Source of the DNA: Candidatus Bathyarchaeota archaeon
Lineage (GTDB): Archaea > Thermoproteota > Bathyarchaeia > Bathyarchaeales > Bathyarchaeaceae
Assembly (NCBI GenBank): GCA_003662715.1
Contig: QMYO01000132.1
Location: forward strand, 1-5,658
DNA length: 5,658 bases
Direction: 5' to 3'
In this document: one piece after another, positions 4,625-5,658 of the stretch
Layout of the letters: each line of letters starts with the position of its first letter
How positions within the stretch are numbered: the stretch's first letter is position 1
Notes under the pieces: generated by a model
Databases searched by the model: none
What the model was told of the DNA's origin: nothing
Seen by the model: the letters and a program-made list of their open reading frames with translations, nothing else
Position numbers and translations under genes: made by a program

Positions 4625-4692
4625 TTTGGCACGCATGCTATTCCCCGTCGTCTAAAGATAAGTTGTCGATGACTTATCTTTTTTGGCACGCA
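4625..4692. repeat. 11-bp direct repeats flanking a 10-bp hairpin
   Basis: TTTGGCACGCA occurs at 4625-4635 and again at 4682-4692. Between them, AAAGATAAGT (4654-4663) and ACTTATCTTT (4672-4681) form a perfect 10-bp stem around an 8-base loop. Six Ts follow on the plus strand (4679-4684), while the minus strand has only three. The unit lies 22 bases past the stop of the phosphate permease. It could be that gene's 3' end signal, a regulator site, or a trace of a small mobile sequence. Confidence 0.5.
4654..4684. terminator. Hairpin with T-run downstream of the phosphate permease
   Basis: This is the perfect 10-bp stem described within the flanking repeats. For the minus-strand permease it starts about 32 bases after the stop codon. 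The T-run is better placed for plus-strand transcripts, but no plus-strand gene ends nearby. It is a plausible bidirectional transcript barrier, though archaeal termination mostly depends on T-rich tracts rather than stems. Confidence 0.35.
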
Positions 4693-4713
4693 GTTAAAAA
4701 CAACGGAAACTGA

Positions 4714-5646
4714 TTAAAGCATGATGAAATAGGATATTAGAGCTCCCATCACGGGTGCTAAAGTCCATCCAGTTATGATGTTCCTAATCATACGCTTATT
4801 TATTAAGACTACTTTTTTAGCTAAACTTATTCCAAAAATACCTCCTACTAAAGACTGGGTAATTGATACTGGAAGTCCAAATTGGGTGAAGAGGTGTACT
4901 GTTAATGCGCCGCTGAGCTGTGCTACGAGGGCGGTTGTAGGGCTTAGGCCAATGATTCTCCTACCAACCGATTCCGTTATTCTACGACTTAGAAAATAAA
5001 TGCCTAATGCTGTTCCTGCTCCAAATGGTAGTGAGATAATCGATTCACTCCCTATGAGGAGGGCATAAATGCCGTTGATTAGCCCAACAGTGTTTGCGCC
5101 TAAGACGTATGCCACGTAAAAAGAGAGAAATAAGGTTATATTACCGTAAAAGTAGTTGAGCATCAAGACATTTTTAACGGCAGAAGTGACACGCGATAGT
5201 ATTTGATAAATAATTATCGATGAAAGAGCAGAAATAAAGGGGGTGAGTATCCAAAAAACAAAGATTGTTGAGGTGAAATCCCAGTTTATACCTATCCCTC
5301 TTCCGAACCCGATCCCAATGGCTGATCCAATAATGCTTTGTGACAACGAAAGAGGCAGATGAGAAAGGGTAGCAATCGAAATTACGATTAAGGCCGTGAC
5401 TACAATAGCCCACGTTGTTTCCAGGCTCATTTCAGCAAGAACCCCCCGATATACTGTTTTAGAAAGCTTCGCTCCTTCTAGGGTGACTCCTAAAAACACC
5501 CCTATCGCTGCTGATCCGGCTGCCACTGAGTACCTAACGAAACCGGCACCGACATTTGCGCCAAAACAGGCTGAGGCGTTATTAGCTCCTAAAACAATGC
5601 AGATAATGAAACCTAACAGAAGCAAAATGAAAAATTCAAATGTCAT
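4714..5646 (-). CDS. pit: Inorganic phosphate transporter, PiT family
   Basis: This is an integral membrane permease that imports phosphate, usually coupled to a cation gradient. The 310-residue product is strongly hydrophobic with about nine to ten membrane segments. It shows the PiT internal duplication. The first half has LGANNASACFGANVGAG (residues 19-35) and LPLSLSQSIIGSAIG (97-111). The second half has LGANTVG (182-188) and LPVSITQSLVGGIFG (258-272), followed by GWTLAPVMG (293-301). The usual GANDxxN signature has Asn23 and Thr186 in place of Asp, a variation I associate with archaeal members. Length is normal for a compact archaeal PiT without a long central loop. ATG 5646 is preceded directly by an in-frame TAA, so the start cannot lie farther upstream. 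The promoter is outside the window. No PhoU-like partner is visible downstream. The family as a whole also includes sulfate permeases. Confidence 0.9.
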   Translation of the reverse strand: MTFEFFILLLLGFIICIVLGANNASACFGANVGAGFVRYSVAAGSAAIGVFLGVTLEGAKLSKTVYRGVLAEMSLETTWAIVVTALIVISIATLSHLPLSLSQSIIGSAIGIGFGRGIGINWDFTSTIFVFWILTPFISALSSIIIYQILSRVTSAVKNVLMLNYFYGNITLFLSFYVAYVLGANTVGLINGIYALLIGSESIISLPFGAGTALGIYFLSRRITESVGRRIIGLSPTTALVAQLSGALTVHLFTQFGLPVSITQSLVGGIFGISLAKKVVLINKRMIRNIITGWTLAPVMGALISYFIML

Positions 5647-5658
5647 TTAGGCTCTTGC

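Noticed and set aside
5396..5650. Plus-strand open frame opposite the start of pit
   Set aside because: It mirrors the permease gene, whose motifs and length are convincing.
1..5658. CRISPR array, rRNA or replication origin
   Set aside because: No regularly spaced repeats, rRNA core sequences or origin-like repeat clusters were seen on either strand.

Overview
The window looks archaeal. It has a tRNA-Leu gene that becomes regular only if a short non-canonical intron is removed. It has an AT-rich promoter of archaeal TATA style, starts at GTG and TTG as well as ATG, and an archaeal-type PiT permease. A Thermoproteota lineage such as Bathyarchaeia fits the intron and the gene families, but that placement is an inference from style; no marker here proves it.

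Layout. Positions 1-640 (minus strand) hold a decayed gene with in-frame stops, followed by a small, apparently intact 49-codon gene that overlaps it. Positions 654-830 (minus) hold the C-terminal piece of a transposase-like gene. It abuts, at about 830-838, a 5'-truncated ribonuclease Z gene on the plus strand (839-1384). A clear promoter and ribosome binding site then lead into two overlapping intact cupin genes (1534-2242), the second KdgF-like. After a 33-codon remnant ORF comes an 84-codon hypothetical gene (2453-2707), and then a stretch with only hairpins and promoter-like AT tracts. Positions 3001-3681 carry a broken URO-D-family methyltransferase with two frame changes and a missing C-terminus. 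It is joined to a degraded RelBE-like toxin-antitoxin pair (3659-3968), whose toxin keeps its two ends but lacks the middle. The rest is on the minus strand, read from the right edge: an intact PiT phosphate permease (5646-4714), a hairpin flanked by direct repeats, a frameshifted SAP-domain gene (4589-4213), and tRNA-Leu(CAG) with a 27-nt intron (4190-4079, CCA encoded).

How it fits together. The genes likely to work are the two cupins (one transcript), the 84-residue protein, the phosphate permease and the tRNA. They do not form one pathway. The striking property of the window is gene decay: at least five protein-coding loci are truncated, frameshifted or internally deleted within 5.7 kb, next to transposase debris. 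This looks like an insertion and deletion hotspot beside a tRNA gene. I found no convincing new multi-gene system. The best leads are the tRNA intron, the internally deleted toxin and the rearrangement junctions.
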